From contig CACVBU010000292.1 in the NCBI GenBank assembly GCA_902728285.1, forward strand, positions 1,244,256-1,308,255: a stretch of 64,000 nucleotides of DNA, given 5' to 3'. The stretch comes from Clytia hemisphaerica (lineage: Eukaryota; Cnidaria; Hydrozoa; Leptothecata; Clytiidae). The position numbers and the translations under genes are program-made. The notes under the pieces are model-generated. The model had not been told where the DNA came from and searched no databases. It worked only from the letters and a program-made list of their open reading frames with translations. Numbering within the stretch: position 1 is the first letter of the stretch; every line of letters begins with the position of its first letter. Positions 24,701 through 35,399 of the stretch are shown in pieces.

Positions 24701-27700
24701 TGATACCTTCATAGAGAGAAAACCTCTTCAGAAAAATCCAATCAGTCCACATTCAAAGAACAATCGATACATTCAAATGATGTTGACAGAGCTGCGTGGT
24801 CAACAATGGAAGACCGTTAGATCCTCCTTAACCCCTATCTTCACCAGTGGAAAACTTAAAGCTATGGTTCCTTTGATACATAAGATAGCAGATCATTGTG
24901 ACATCTTCTTGGAGCAGAATATTGGTCAGGAAATCGAAGGGAAAGAGTTGATGAAGAATTTTGCTTTGGATGTCATCGTTTCTACCGGCTTTGGTTATGA
25001 ATCCGACAGCATCAACGAGCCTGAAAATATGTTTAAAACGAATGCAAACACATTGCTTGGGAAAACAATGACTCCTAGTATTTTTATGAAATTTATGCTA
25101 TATATGTTTTGGCCGAGCATGTTCAAATGGCTTGATATGGATGTTTTAGATAGAAAATCTGAAGATTTCTTTGCAGCAATTGTTTTGAAAGCAATGAAGG
25201 ATCGACAAGAGAGCGGGTTGAAGCGAAACGATTTTATTGACACTTGTATTGATATTCTGAAGAAGGAAATCTCTACCACTGATGGAGAAGAGTCTACCAA
25301 TGATACGCAACCAGAATCTGAGCTGAAAAAGGATGAAGTTGAGAGGATCATTATTGCAAACTCGTTGGTGATGTTCTTGGCAGGTTTTGATACAGCATCA
25401 ACTGCAGCATCCATGATGCTGTACAACCTTGCAAAGAACCAGGATTACCAGGAACGACTGTACCAGGAGATACAAGAAACAATGGAATCGACAGGTTCTG
25501 ATCAGGCCGATTATACCACTATTATGAATATGACCTACATGGAACAATTCTTTCAAGAGAGTTTGAGAATGTATCCTTTGACTCATCTAGAACGCGCTTC
25601 GATCAACGAGTTCAAGGTTCCAGGTACTGAAATGGTGATACCAAAGGATGTTTATGTCTATTTCGCACAACCAGCAGTCGTGAAGGATGAAAAATACTTC
25701 CCAAATCCTAAAGCTTTCAATCCAGATAATTTCAGTGGTGAAAAGAAAGCAGAAAGACACCCATTTGCTTATGGTGGCTTTGGTCACGGTCCACGAAATT
25801 GCATTGCTCAACGTTTTGCCACCATGAAAGTGAAGATAATCATCAGCAGAATCTTGAGCAAATATCGTATTGTGCCATGCTCTAAGACCATTGAAGAAGT
25901 AATCCCAGATCCTCTCTCACTGTCTCAAGACCCCAAAGGATCTATATGGATTTCTATCGAGAAAAGATAAGACTTGAAAATTTGAAAATGTATAATAACT
26001 GAACGCTCTATAGCGAAATTATTCGATATTGTATGTTGTAATGAGAATGTAATATTTTGATGACGATTGACGGTATAGTAGGGGGAATTTTGTTCGATTT
26101 TTTGGAATCGCTTGACTGTTTTGTTAGAAGCACTTGTTATACATTTTTGGAAAGCTAAGGGGTAGGGGAATCGAAATTATTATGTTTCCAATTTTTTTTC
26201 GGACACTTTGGTGTGATTTTCGGACAAATATGACGGTCTCAGGCAAAAATCATAGGGTTAAAAATTAATGAAAATTTTAGCTCGAGAAAATGAAGACCTG
26301 TTGTATATTTTTGTAAAGCTCTCAAAAAATTAGGATTAGAGATATATTGCAAGTATAGGTGATTTCAGTACCTAACTCGAGATATTGAGCTCCAAAAAGC
26401 GCAAAAACTGGACAAAATAGCTGTTTCTGGCTGAAAAACACGGTTTTCAAGGGTTAATATCTCGAGTTAGGTACAGAAATCACCTATACTTGCAATATAT
26501 CTCTAATCTTAATTTTTTGAGAGCTTTCCAAAAATATACAACAGGTCTCCGTTTTCTCGAACTAAAATTTTCATTAATTTTTAACCCTATGATTTTTGCC
26601 TGAGACCGTCATATTTGTCCGAAAATCACACCAAAGTGTCCGAAAAAAAATTGGAAACATAATAATTTCGATTCCCCTACCCCTTAGCTTTCCAAAAATG
26701 TATAACAAGTGCTTCTAACAAAACAGTCGAGCGATTTTACAAAATGCCCTCTACTAGTAGCAATATTTTAGAAAACGAAAATTAAATTTCTCATGACATG
26801 ATGTAACTTTTATTACCATTCCCCAAACTTCCCTAAAAATTTACAGTGCTCTTTAAGTAGACATAACTGGAATGCATTCGTTTCTATCGTATCAACGACT
26901 ATCCGAGTTGTTGGCCGACAAGCGAAAGGTTCCTCAGTCAATCGTGACGAATAAATTGAGAACAATTATTTGGAGCTAAACCTTAGCTCAGGTTAATTCC
27001 AAGTCGAATGAAGTATATCCCGCCACCGCACCAAGGCGGTTATGAAATAGTATATTTCGGCTGCCGGTTATTCTTTCCTTCGCCTATATATATATCCTAC
27101 CGTCAAGTCCCTTTTCAGCGCAGTTCAGCTCAGTCTCAATTGATCACAACTTCAATCTTTCCCTCCCACCCTCTCCTTAACCCCTGTAATTTTGGTTCTG
27201 CTTTCTGCTTCTTCCTTTTCTTTTTTTAGTTACCAACTACGTTCTCATCCAAACGTGGTGATTGCTGCTGCGACGGATCCTGATCTCATGGTTCCTCCTG
27301 GGCAAGGCTGTTAACCAGAGATTAGGTCATTTGGGATGCATCATGATATGTTTAGTTCTAGTGTAGGGTTACTCCGTAACCTTTGCATGTCAGTAGTCAG
27401 TTACTTAGATTCATCCCCTAAGGTCAAGGATCCAGTTAGATCTGGATTAGGTTCGCACACTGTAGTCCCAACGGTGTTAAGGTTCGCCAGGGCAACCTCC
27501 CTGTTTATTTATTAGCCTCCGTCATCAAAACGGGGCTAGGCGACACCTGTCATCAAAACAGGCTAAGTAAGACCCCCGTCATCAAAACGGGTTACACAGG
27601 ACACCCGTCGTGTGTGGCCCACTTTTCGGGTTTCTTTTTGTCTTAGATGGCTAGTGTCTCTTTAGTGTGCATCTTTTTGGGTTCCATTTTCATTTTTGAT

Positions 27701-30148
27701 ATAGTGCAATATATAAAAAGTACAAGTAGAAAAAACAGTACGGGTAACGACCCATGAAAATTTAATTATATATATCTTCTTTTGTGTTTAGTTAAAATAA
27801 TTATCATAAAAATATTTTTAAAAAACTTACACTAGTTCCAAAGCAATACCTCCATTGCCTGCAATGATGATTTTCTTTGCAGATGACAATCTCTTTCTCA
27901 GCTCATTTGCAGTGTCTGTATCTCGCAATCCAATCACGTAAGGGTTTTCTGCAATGACATTTGGTCTAGCTCCAGTGCAAATACATATTTTATCATATCC
28001 TATTTTCTCGCCTGATTTCAATGTTATGATTTTACCTGAAAATGAATAAGAAATGGAACCCTCAAAGAACTAACTTAGGCAGATAAGGTAAATGATTAAA
28101 TATTTTTGGGGTAAACTTGATTTCGATGATTTCGACCACAGTTAACCACTTTACAAATCTGTTAATTCAAAACACCAGCTTTTGGTCCAATAATTATATC
28201 CCCTAGCCTGGATATACTTTTTTTTTATGATTCTTTACCGCCAGTCTTCCTAAAGTCATTTGCATTCCAATATCAGAAGGAAGCATGCATACTTTGTCAT
28301 TTCAAAAAGTGTGTTAAGGTAAAAATTTACCAACCCTGGTCTATAGCATCTAGGTAGACCAAGCTGTAAATAGTAGAAACATCAAAATAGGAAAATAATT
28401 TACTGCTTAGATATCATGGCTAATTATATTCCCGACAGTATTCAAATCAGTATTTATAGCTATAGAAACCTTTAACAAGGAACTAATGGTGAAAGTAATT
28501 GTTTGATTTCCTCAAATGTTTTGCTCTATTATTCCAAGAATGATGCTACCCCTATAAAAATAGATTAGCCTATCCCGGCATTGTCCGAGAAGACTCTTCA
28601 CCATGATTATTAAGCTTGCTTTGCTGTATTTTACTTTTATATTTCTACATATTTCTCATGTAAACGATTTCTTGTATTTTCAAAGGAAAATGAACAACAA
28701 TATTTTCTTGTGTAGTGAATAGAACATTAATTAAAACATTTCTCTGTGTCATTCAAGGAAAATTATGTAGACAAAATGTCTTAATTGAAATATTCTGAAA
28801 TATTCTTTCATATTCAAGACTTTGTGAGCAAAAAAAAAAATCTATCTCATCAAAAAATTGAGTAATTTGGCTAAGAACATTGATGTATGCTTAATAATAG
28901 TGATTCTTATAGATAAACATGCGTTTTTTGAGCCACCAAAATTTTTTGGAAAAAATCTGCTTGAGCCATATTTTACCTATGATGGTACCCTACTTTCATG
29001 CAAAAAAATTTTCACAAAGTCCAAAAAACCCGTTTTTTAGCCCAAATTTGCCCAAAAATTATTTTTTCGAAAATCGGGCTACGTCACATCAAAGGGTTTA
29101 TAGTTACACATCTTTGTGCAAAAAATCAGAAAAAAACTAATGAGCCAATCACGAGGAAAGCTAATAACGAACGAACGAACGAACGAACGGACGAACGAAC
29201 GAACGGACAAAGGTTACAGGTTTTTTTTTTTAAGAAACACACTTTTAAGAAACATGAGGCTCAGAATGCCTAAAAACTAAGAAACATCTAAGAAACATGC
29301 TGAGGCTGAGAATGAGAAAATAGCATTTTTTAATTCGTTTTTTTTAAGAACCTTCCAATCAAGGTTCCAGAAATATACATACATAACAGTTAGAAACACT
29401 TGAGACAGTCAGAAAAGTATCGTAGATTAGTCAATTAAACTATTGTATTATCGACATGCGTCCTTTAAGCTTGACAAAGTTTAGAAACATGTTAGAAACA
29501 TTTAAGGCTCAAAAGGCCGATTTCTTAAGAAACATTGAGGCTGCTTTGGAAAACTAGTTTCTTAAAGAAAAAAAAACGTGTAATTTATAGGACCTCCATC
29601 CCACCGGGGTAGGTCCAAAAAGAAAAACAGAATGAGTGTTCAATTTCAAAGTGCACTTGAAAATGTTCATAAAGATTAGAAAAAAAACATATTTTCACGG
29701 CTTTCATTTTAAGGCAGAAGATTGACCAATTGAAGGATTAATACAGAAAAGACGCGGAAAAGAATTTCCGTCTGCCTAAAAATTGATAACGAAAAAACTT
29801 CATGCAAGAATAGGAGAGTTCCGATTTAAGAGTATTATAATATAGATAACAGAAAATTAATATACAAGGCGTAATACCTTCAGGGTTTATATGGACAGCA
29901 GTACCAACTTTAACTGAGAGATTTGTTCCTTCCTCATCATATTTTGAAATCTTCTTTTCTTTTACTTCAATTTCGGTGAGGGTTCTTGAAATTTCCTTCT
30001 TCGTAATTGCTGTTTTAATGACATCTTTTGGAGTGATTATGATAACACTGCTTGAATTATTGTCATAATATTTTTGACATTGCAGAATGTGTTCAGCACA
30101 TGAGGTGCCTGCGATTCCTCCTCCAATGATCACAATTGTTTTCTTCAT
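21730..30148 (-). CDS. PYROXD1: PYROXD1, FAD/NAD(P)H pyridine nucleotide-disulphide oxidoreductase; 4 exons
   Basis: Exons 30148-29878, 28035-27831, 23661-23456 and 22523-21730 join to 1476 nt, 491 aa (mammals 500). The N-terminus [20 protein letters not shown] has the GxGxxG dinucleotide-binding loop (G9-G14). A second loop, [12 protein letters not shown], lies near residues 145-156 for NAD(P)H. The FAD-binding aspartate motif is VYACGDCC (residues about 343-350), and the protein ends [12 protein letters not shown]...DIEDYFD. All are characteristic of PYROXD1 rather than glutathione or thioredoxin reductases, and there is no redox-active CxxxxC. In vertebrates PYROXD1 is a nuclear/cytoplasmic reductase, mutated in myopathy and protecting the RTCB tRNA ligase from oxidation (literature). 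Intron 2 (23662-27830) hosts an opposite-strand P450 gene and several repeats. Confidence 0.95.
22556..23279. mobile_element. TA-flanked poly-C inverted-repeat element, interrupted by another MITE
   Basis: The left end TACTCTTGTCTC (22556-22567) is resumed after the inserted MITE as TCTTGTCTCCCGAATAGACG at 22912. The right end CGTCTATTCGGGAGACAAGA continues to GTA at 23279. The interior is made of 'CCCCCCGCTTATTA'-like phrases. TA flanks and the TACTCTT start match the element at 12476-12789. It lies in PYROXD1 intron 3. Confidence 0.75.
22568..22911. mobile_element. 344-bp MITE with 9-bp target duplication, nested in a poly-C element
   Basis: TAGGCTGCACGCATCCCC at the left and GGGGATGCGCGCAGCCTA at the right are inverted copies. 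Direct repeats TCTTGTCTC at 22559-22567 and 22912-22920 are an exact 9-bp target duplication of the host element's own terminus. A second inverted pair lies inside (ATAGGGGATGCGTATCGT against ACGATACGCATCCCCTAT). A 9-bp duplication suggests a Mutator-like origin (inference). Confidence 0.85.
24402..25970 (+). CDS. Intronless cytochrome P450 nested in a PYROXD1 intron (clan 3-like)
   Basis: One uninterrupted 522-aa ORF. An N-terminal membrane anchor ([17 protein letters not shown], residues 3-20) predicts endoplasmic reticulum attachment. All P450 landmarks are present: helix C WKTVR (W136-R140), helix I AGFDTAS (from A327), ExxR as ESLR (E386-R389), and the heme loop [10 protein letters not shown] with the cysteine ligand at residue 467. 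The proximal 'YWERRGIP'-like start and the helix-C WxxxR..LTPIF pattern resemble clan 3 (CYP3/CYP6-like) enzymes; no subfamily or substrate can be given. The canonical heme-loop glycine after the cysteine is alanine (NCIA), a change tolerated in many functional P450s. It runs antisense to PYROXD1. Lack of introns could mean retroposition or simply a single-exon lineage. Confidence 0.93.
   Translation: MWEIVFASFVIAFTAFYLYVRHKMTFWERRGIPSDPGTFPFGSKGTWDLFSQKIAFAELTDHAYNSFPDAPLVGCYGIWGDPYIVIRDLDLAKLVLVKNFDTFIERKPLQKNPISPHSKNNRYIQMMLTELRGQQWKTVRSSLTPIFTSGKLKAMVPLIHKIADHCDIFLEQNIGQEIEGKELMKNFALDVIVSTGFGYESDSINEPENMFKTNANTLLGKTMTPSIFMKFMLYMFWPSMFKWLDMDVLDRKSEDFFAAIVLKAMKDRQESGLKRNDFIDTCIDILKKEISTTDGEESTNDTQPESELKKDEVERIIIANSLVMFLAGFDTASTAASMMLYNLAKNQDYQERLYQEIQETMESTGSDQADYTTIMNMTYMEQFFQESLRMYPLTHLERASINEFKVPGTEMVIPKDVYVYFAQPAVVKDEKYFPNPKAFNPDNFSGEKKAERHPFAYGGFGHGPRNCIAQRFATMKVKIIISRILSKYRIVPCSKTIEEVIPDPLSLSQDPKGSIWISIEKR
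26076..26756. mobile_element. 0.68-kb long palindrome (foldback element) in PYROXD1 intron 2
   Basis: TAGTAGGGGGAATTTTGTTC at 26076 pairs with the end near 26756 (ATTTTACAAAATGCCCTCTA). The arms stay nearly identical for about 320 bp each, including 'gacggtctcaggcaaaaatcatagggtt' and 'gatatattgcaagtataggtgatttc'. The centre near 26395-26440 is 'gcgcaaaaactggac..ctgtttctggctg'. There is no ORF. The downstream edge of the P450 3' UTR is about 100 bp away, so the palindrome may lie close to or inside its transcript. Confidence 0.8.
26970..27161 (+). mobile_element. LTR/promoter-like repeat fragment, copy 1
   Basis: About 190 bp starting TTGGAGCTAAACCTTAGCTC is repeated with about 85-90% identity at 45099-45296. 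Each copy contains a small hairpin (CCGCCACCGCACCAAGGCGG here) and a TATATATA box. Then 30-40 bp on comes an initiator-like TTCAGCTCAGTCTCAATTGA. This arrangement looks like the U3/R part of an LTR or the promoter of a retroelement. The two copies diverge right after it. Confidence 0.55.
27513..27620 (+). repeat. Three tandem stem-loops with a constant CATCAAA loop and compensatory stem changes
   Basis: At a 28-29 bp period the sequence reads TCCGT-CATCAAA-ACGGG (27518-27534), CCTGT-CATCAAA-ACAGG (27546-27562) and CCCGT-CATCAAA-ACGGG (27575-27591). A partial fourth unit, CCCGTCGTGTG, starts at about 27604. The stems differ but stay paired: stem position 3 is C-G, T-A, C-G and position 1 is T-G, C-G, C-G. 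It lies 350 bp downstream of the LTR-like fragment, inside PYROXD1 intron 2. The element it belongs to is unknown. Confidence 0.7.
29166..29207. repeat. (AACG)n / CGAACGAACGGA microsatellite
   Basis: A run of 4-bp ACGA units with regular 'cgga' interruptions lies in PYROXD1 intron 1. Confidence 0.9.
29255..29534. repeat. Dispersed repeat copy (inverted partner at 14766-14979)
   Basis: It shares 'aggctcagaatgcctaaaaac', 'tttaaggctcaaaaggccga' and multiple 'aagaaacat' phrases with the AARSD1-intron copy. It lies in PYROXD1 intron 1, followed by an A-rich run. Confidence 0.65.
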
Positions 30149-33100
30149 TTTGATTCTCTAAAGATTAGAAAGGCTAATATTCTTAACTTAAGTAAGGTTG
30201 GATTGATTTGAACTAGATAATGTCTTCTTTTTCTCTTTTTGACATTGAAATTTATATTTTCTGACAAGGCAATTAGCCCGAAATCTGTACCGTGTCCCTG
30301 TTCCAAAATTATCAAAGATAAAGTTGATTTTAAAGCTGACTTACTGATAATAAGCAAAATAACAATTGAACTGCTTTTTTTGCCTTAATCTCTGAAAGAT
30401 TAATACTTACTTCCAAAGCATCTTTCTTGCCTCCAGAATCCTGTCTCATAACTCCACATTGAAAAGACTGTTAAACTATGAAGGGTGGAAATGTTTCCCA
30501 AATGTTAGTTCTTTTCACCCTTGTATTGTATCTTTTTTCTCTTCGGTTTACAGGTCAATTTATTCGTATATAATATGCAGATAGTAATTTGCTGTCGAAC
30601 TGCCCAATTAATATAGCTATTTTTATTTTAAGGTCAAATTAGCATGTTTTGCCAATGACATTATACAGTGTAGCTCTAAAGCTCTACAAGAGCCTGTTTG
30701 TTTTTGTCATCCTTTCCATCTGAGATGAGTGCAGTAAAATCTCATCTGAAAGTGTCAAATGAAATAGAGACAACCCATCTGGACATTGGTACGAGAGGTT
30801 TCCAGATGAATGACAAAGGCTGCAAGAGCATCTTTCTACATAAAAACCAGAATATGATTCTTCAATGGGAAAAAAAACTGAAAAGTGCATACTTACGCAA
30901 ACATCAATTTGTCAAATCTAACATAATAACGATGACACTTTTATCATTTAACAATCAAAGAGAAGATGTTCTGTCAAAAACCTGCGTTTCCCATAGATTT
31001 TGTATTAGGAGTTAGAGTTGAACTGTCTTATCACTTTTACACTGGGTATGGAAAACCCATTGCAAATGTACACACAATGCCATTGGAAAGATGTTCATGT
31101 ATGTCACAACAAAGATTTTTTTTGGGTTTTCTCAGAGATCTTTTCGAAGATTACTAAATTCAAAAGTTCCACTTGGTTTTCCAATGTTGGTCAATATAGC
31201 CAATGAAAGCCATTATCATCGCAAAAAAGTGTGTAGACTTGAAATATTTTTTCATTTGAAAAAAATTATTTTAAAACGAAAAATGAAGTTTATGAATTTT
31301 AAGTCTTCTCCTAGAACATAAAAACGCAAATTGCCAAGGGGTGCGGCTTCTTCTGATCTTTTAAGTCTTCTTATTGTTTATCCTAAGTGAAAAACCCTAT
31401 TTACTGATTTAAATCTTATACTATTTGAATTTCATATCTTTTGTTTTGTCACGCTAAAATAGTTGGCCAGCTGCGATTTCAATTGGTTTGTCAGGGGGTT
31501 GATTTGAGTATGAAATAATGATTTTTTGCAGTCTTCCTTGATGTTTAAATCCAAGAAGCCTCTACAGTGATTTTCTAATGAAAAAAAATCTGATAGTAAG
31601 TCACACTAGGAAATCCAGGTCTCAGAAAAAGCCGCATAAATCATCTACAGGCAGGGAGCTATTTTTGTAATTCTTTAAATTTTTTGGATGACTTTTTTGA
31701 AAAAATCTGAAAATTTTAGTAATTTGAAAAAATTTCTGGTGGAAAGTTGTTTGCTGCAAACAAAAAATTCTCGAAATTTTTTATCCATATAAAAAAGACT
31801 TTAATTCTGAGGGAAAAACATTAATTTTTGCACTACAGTAAGTGAAAAATGTGTCACAGAAATAATCATTTTATAGCTTTTTTGGAAAATCAGTCCAAAA
31901 AGCAAACCAAAAAATAGGTGGTCTCCATGACAAATTGTCCCAAAAACTTTTACTACCAGGTAGTAATATACCTCTTCCAAGAGTCTGGGTAAAAATCCTT
32001 TTACTACTCATATATGTCTGAGATTTTACTACCGACCCCCCCCTGCTACAGGATGTATTATATACAATAACAAGGATGAGAGTTACCTGAATCATATCAC
32101 AAATCCTTAGTCAATTACATAAATCAAATTAAAGTTTGAAGCTTGAGACAAAATAGTTGAAGTATTTTTTATCCCATCAAAATTAGGTTTCATTAAGGTT
32201 ACAGATAGGGCTCCTTTAAAGAAAATCCTTTTTTTTACATAAAAAAAAGTGTATCAAAATTGCAAAAAATGCTAAAAACATTATCGATGTATAATCCCTA
32301 TTGATTGAGCCTTTTATTCGAATTGTAAAAGAAAACTGTAAAGGGAAGTTTAAAGCGACGCTTCTTTCGATACATAGTTCGGGGGGGCACTACCCCCCCC
32401 CCCCTACCCGGAGCTACCCCGGGTCCCCCCTTTTAAAACAAAATAAAATCCGACCATAATACGGTGAAAAAAGAAACAGTGTAAATAAGCAAATAATTAG
32501 GAAATCGAATTTGTTTTCAAACCTACTAAACAAATAAAAAAAGATTGGACTGGCTTACCCCCCCCCCCCTTTCTGCTATCCCATTGCTAAAAATTTTACC
32601 AAATGGCTAATGGTCTTTTTTACTTTCAAAAAAGGGGGAATTTTTTGGTAAAGATAAAAAGATTTTAAAATTTTGAAATATCTAAAATCACAATTTCTTC
32701 AAAATCCAGTGTACATACCAACTTTGAAAGGTTACTCTACAAGATCTGGTTGGTCGATATTTCTGAAACCTACGTCATTCTATTCAGAAAAGGTGAATAG
32801 CAAAACCGTGCCTCCGATGTTGATTCGAGGTTTTGTTGTGGAGAAACTCGCTTTAACGTGAAAAAACCTGTTTTTTAACATTGCATAACATGAAAAGTTA
32901 AATATCTTTTGAATGGGGCGTGTAAATGATAAAGCGGAGCACTGTTTTGTAGGGGAGAACAAGGGCTTTCGAATACAAAAGGTTTCATTGAAAAATATTC
33001 AGTAGATTTTGAAGAGTAACTCGTCAAAGTTCAAAATTTGTCTTTTGAAATCGCGTCATAATTCCAAATTAGAAAAATATGTCGAAAAAGTAATTACATA

Positions 33101-33554
33101 TTTTAGAAAGCCATTGAATTGCTCTTTAACCACTCCAGTCCAATTTCATCAAAAAAAGGATGCTAAACAATTAATGATACTTTTTAAAAATAATAAAATT
33201 GCCCTATCTGTAACCTTAAACCTGATAACAGCTGTTCATAATTTTCTCACGCGTACGGTAAACCTCTGTGCTTCAGGAAAGTCAAAAACTGATTTTTATT
33301 GATCAACACAATCACGCAACTTTGTTGTCATTTCCAGTCCTTTTAAACGAACGCGGTCCTTACGATTTTGAAATAGCATATTTGTCAGATTGTTATGTTT
33401 TCACCCATCCCTTTAGTTAGTGTTTCAGCGTGGTGGGCAGAAAACAACCAAAATCTGATCTCAGGTTAGTTTTATCAGACAAAAACAAAAGAAATCTATA
33501 AAAAAAGAGAAAAGAAAATGAAACTTTCACAATAAACTTTTACTGGCAGTCTAT
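30149..33554. other. PYROXD1 upstream region and repeat-rich desert
   Basis: Upstream non-coding exons of PYROXD1 may lie near 30400-30480, but none can be proven. No ORF of interest is present. Local C/G runs at about 32033-32044, 32380-32430 and 32558-32572 resemble the interior of the poly-C elements found elsewhere, but no inverted ends could be matched. Confidence 0.4.
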
Positions 33555-34260
33555 GCTTAAACCTGCTTAAACTGCTATATCTGGTGTTCCTCAAGGGACA
33601 GTATTGGACCCACTTCTATTTCTTGTTTACATAATTTGTCTTGTGTGTGAACTCTCAAATTCGTCTTTTTGCTGATGCATGGCGTCCTCCAGCTTTTTGG
33701 TCCCCCCCTAATATGAGCTAAAATCCCCCATCTGGACTTTCCCCTCCCCACCTGTCTTTAAAATTCGTGCTCCCCCCAATTGGGAAATCCCCCTAGCCAT
33801 TTTGTATAAGGGTTGTGAAGTGATGATCCAGACTCGCAAGCTACTATAGCAAAGAAAAGACTCTCAAAATCCCTAGAAAGACAGGCTCATAAGCCTGAAT
33901 GCCCAAACACACCAGGAAGGTCTGTATTTATCCTATTACTCCCCCCACTAGGTAGAGGACTGAATATACCCCCTATTTGCCTTTCTCCCCCCATCAAGCT
34001 CGAAATTTTCACTTCCCCCCTGGCACCAAAATCTGATTCCCCCCTCATCTTCCTGGGGGAGGGGATGATCCCATGTGATGATGCCCTATATTATATATAC
34101 AGAGAAATTGAGTCAGTCAATGACGTTTACCAACTTAAACATGACCTGAATAAACTGTTTGAATGGGAAAGCCCTAAACCCGACTTTTCTTAAATTTTGG
34201 GAAGCTTATTAGGATTAGGCTTTCAAGAGTCAAGAAATTGGATTCAGCTATTTGTACTAT
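33555..34260 (+). pseudogene. Decayed LINE reverse-transcriptase fragment, split by an insertion
   Basis: At 33566-33620 the frame reads ISGVPQGTVLDPLLFLVYI, the conserved LINE RT block 4, then RLFAD at about 33658-33676. After an inserted element the frame resumes with D-A-L-Y, then YIYREIESVNDVYQLKHDLN (about 34090-34150) and a weak RLSRVKKLDSAI. It aligns in order with the intact RT at 40219-42114 (GVPQGTVLGPLLFLIYINDL...FADDAYLYRSILSIEDAVQLQKDLN). Truncated at both ends with frameshifts, so it is a dead copy. Confidence 0.8.
33678..34075. mobile_element. 398-bp poly-C element inserted in the RT catalytic motif, 5-bp target duplication
   Basis: The interior has many CCCCCC runs separated by AT-rich words. 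The edges are CATGG and CCATG. It is flanked by TGATG at 33673-33677 and 34076-34080. Removing the element and one TGATG leaves GCTGATGATGCC, the FADDA motif of the host RT fragment, so the boundaries are well supported. Terminal inverted repeats beyond 5 bp are weak. Confidence 0.75.
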
Positions 34261-35225
34261 CCTTCTTTTTTTCTTTTTTCTTTGGGGGGGGGGACTGGAA
34301 TTAAAGTTTGTGATTTACATAATATAGGGTGGTCAGAGGAAATTTCAAACTTACTTGCAGAATACCAAACCAAGTTTAATGGAAAGCCATAACCATCAGA
34401 AGAAAAATGAGGGGTCATTTACCTTCCAATTCTTTAAAGTTCCAAAGATATTCCATTTTGAAGTTTAATTTTTCAAGCATTTTCGTGCACACATCGCCAG
34501 CCATTTTGTACCTTCATTACGGCACCAAAAGCGAAAGTGTTTTATGAAAAATTCCGCGCGAGAGGTTTGGTGTGAGTTTTATTTTCCGTAGATGTAGATG
34601 TAGCTGAAACGGGGGTAATTACACCATAATCTTTCCCTTAGCGCTTGCCACCGGAAACAGCTTGATTCTTACTTTTTTCACATTTGGAAAGAAAAAACAT
34701 TGTTCTTTCTAAAAAATTCACGTTCGATAAAAAAATTTGATTTTTTCAATGAAAAAAACGCATTTTAAGTACATAATTTGACTTCCTGAAAAATATACGT
34801 ATGCTCCAACCAACGAACGTGGTACGTCTCAAAAGCTAAACTTTCTGGTATTAGAAAAATACTTTGTCTTTCGAATACAAAAATACACATTTTCAAATTT
34901 TGAAGGAAAATGAAGACATGATGTGCTGATTTTTTCTGCAAAAGAAAGCTGAATAAATTCTCTACACTTTGGAAAAAATAAATATGTTAAAAGAGGTTTC
35001 CTTCCTTGAGGTATGTAAGCTTGAATATTTTTTTTCGAAAATCTATGTTTTGTTACTGCTGCACGCGTAAGGCCCGACCTCCCTATTAATAATAATTCTG
35101 AACATGCAAAAAGGTACATTAAAGACGGTACATTCTTTTTGGTATAAATTATCTTTACGCAAATTTGATTGGTCCTTCATTACCATTTCTAATTATGTCA
35201 AAATGCCGCCAAAATGAACTTTTAT
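34261..35225. other. No gene recognised
   Basis: AT-rich interval without a convincing ORF. A 96-codon minus-strand ORF at 34829-35119 has no recognisable motif. Confidence 0.4.
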
Positions 35226-35227
35226 TA

Positions 35228-35262
35228 TAATATTATTGAATTGAATTGAATTGAATTGAATA
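35228..35262. repeat. (ATTGA)n microsatellite
   Basis: Five-base ATTGA units sit immediately left of the CGAACGTGCGCACCGCACTG module. This is a plausible simple-repeat tail of an adjoining retroelement. Confidence 0.85.
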
Positions 35263-35399
35263 TATTTTCGCTGCAACATAGTCGAACGTGCGCACCGCAC
35301 TGGGCTCAACTTCAGATTTTCCCGTTATTAGAAGGCCCCCAATGTAACATTTCCCTTTAGTATTGGTAGCACCTATACTTTGTCCGTTTTGGCTGAACT

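Noticed and set aside
24995..25811. Minus-strand ORFs of 62-143 codons
   Set aside because: Shadows of the P450 coding strand.
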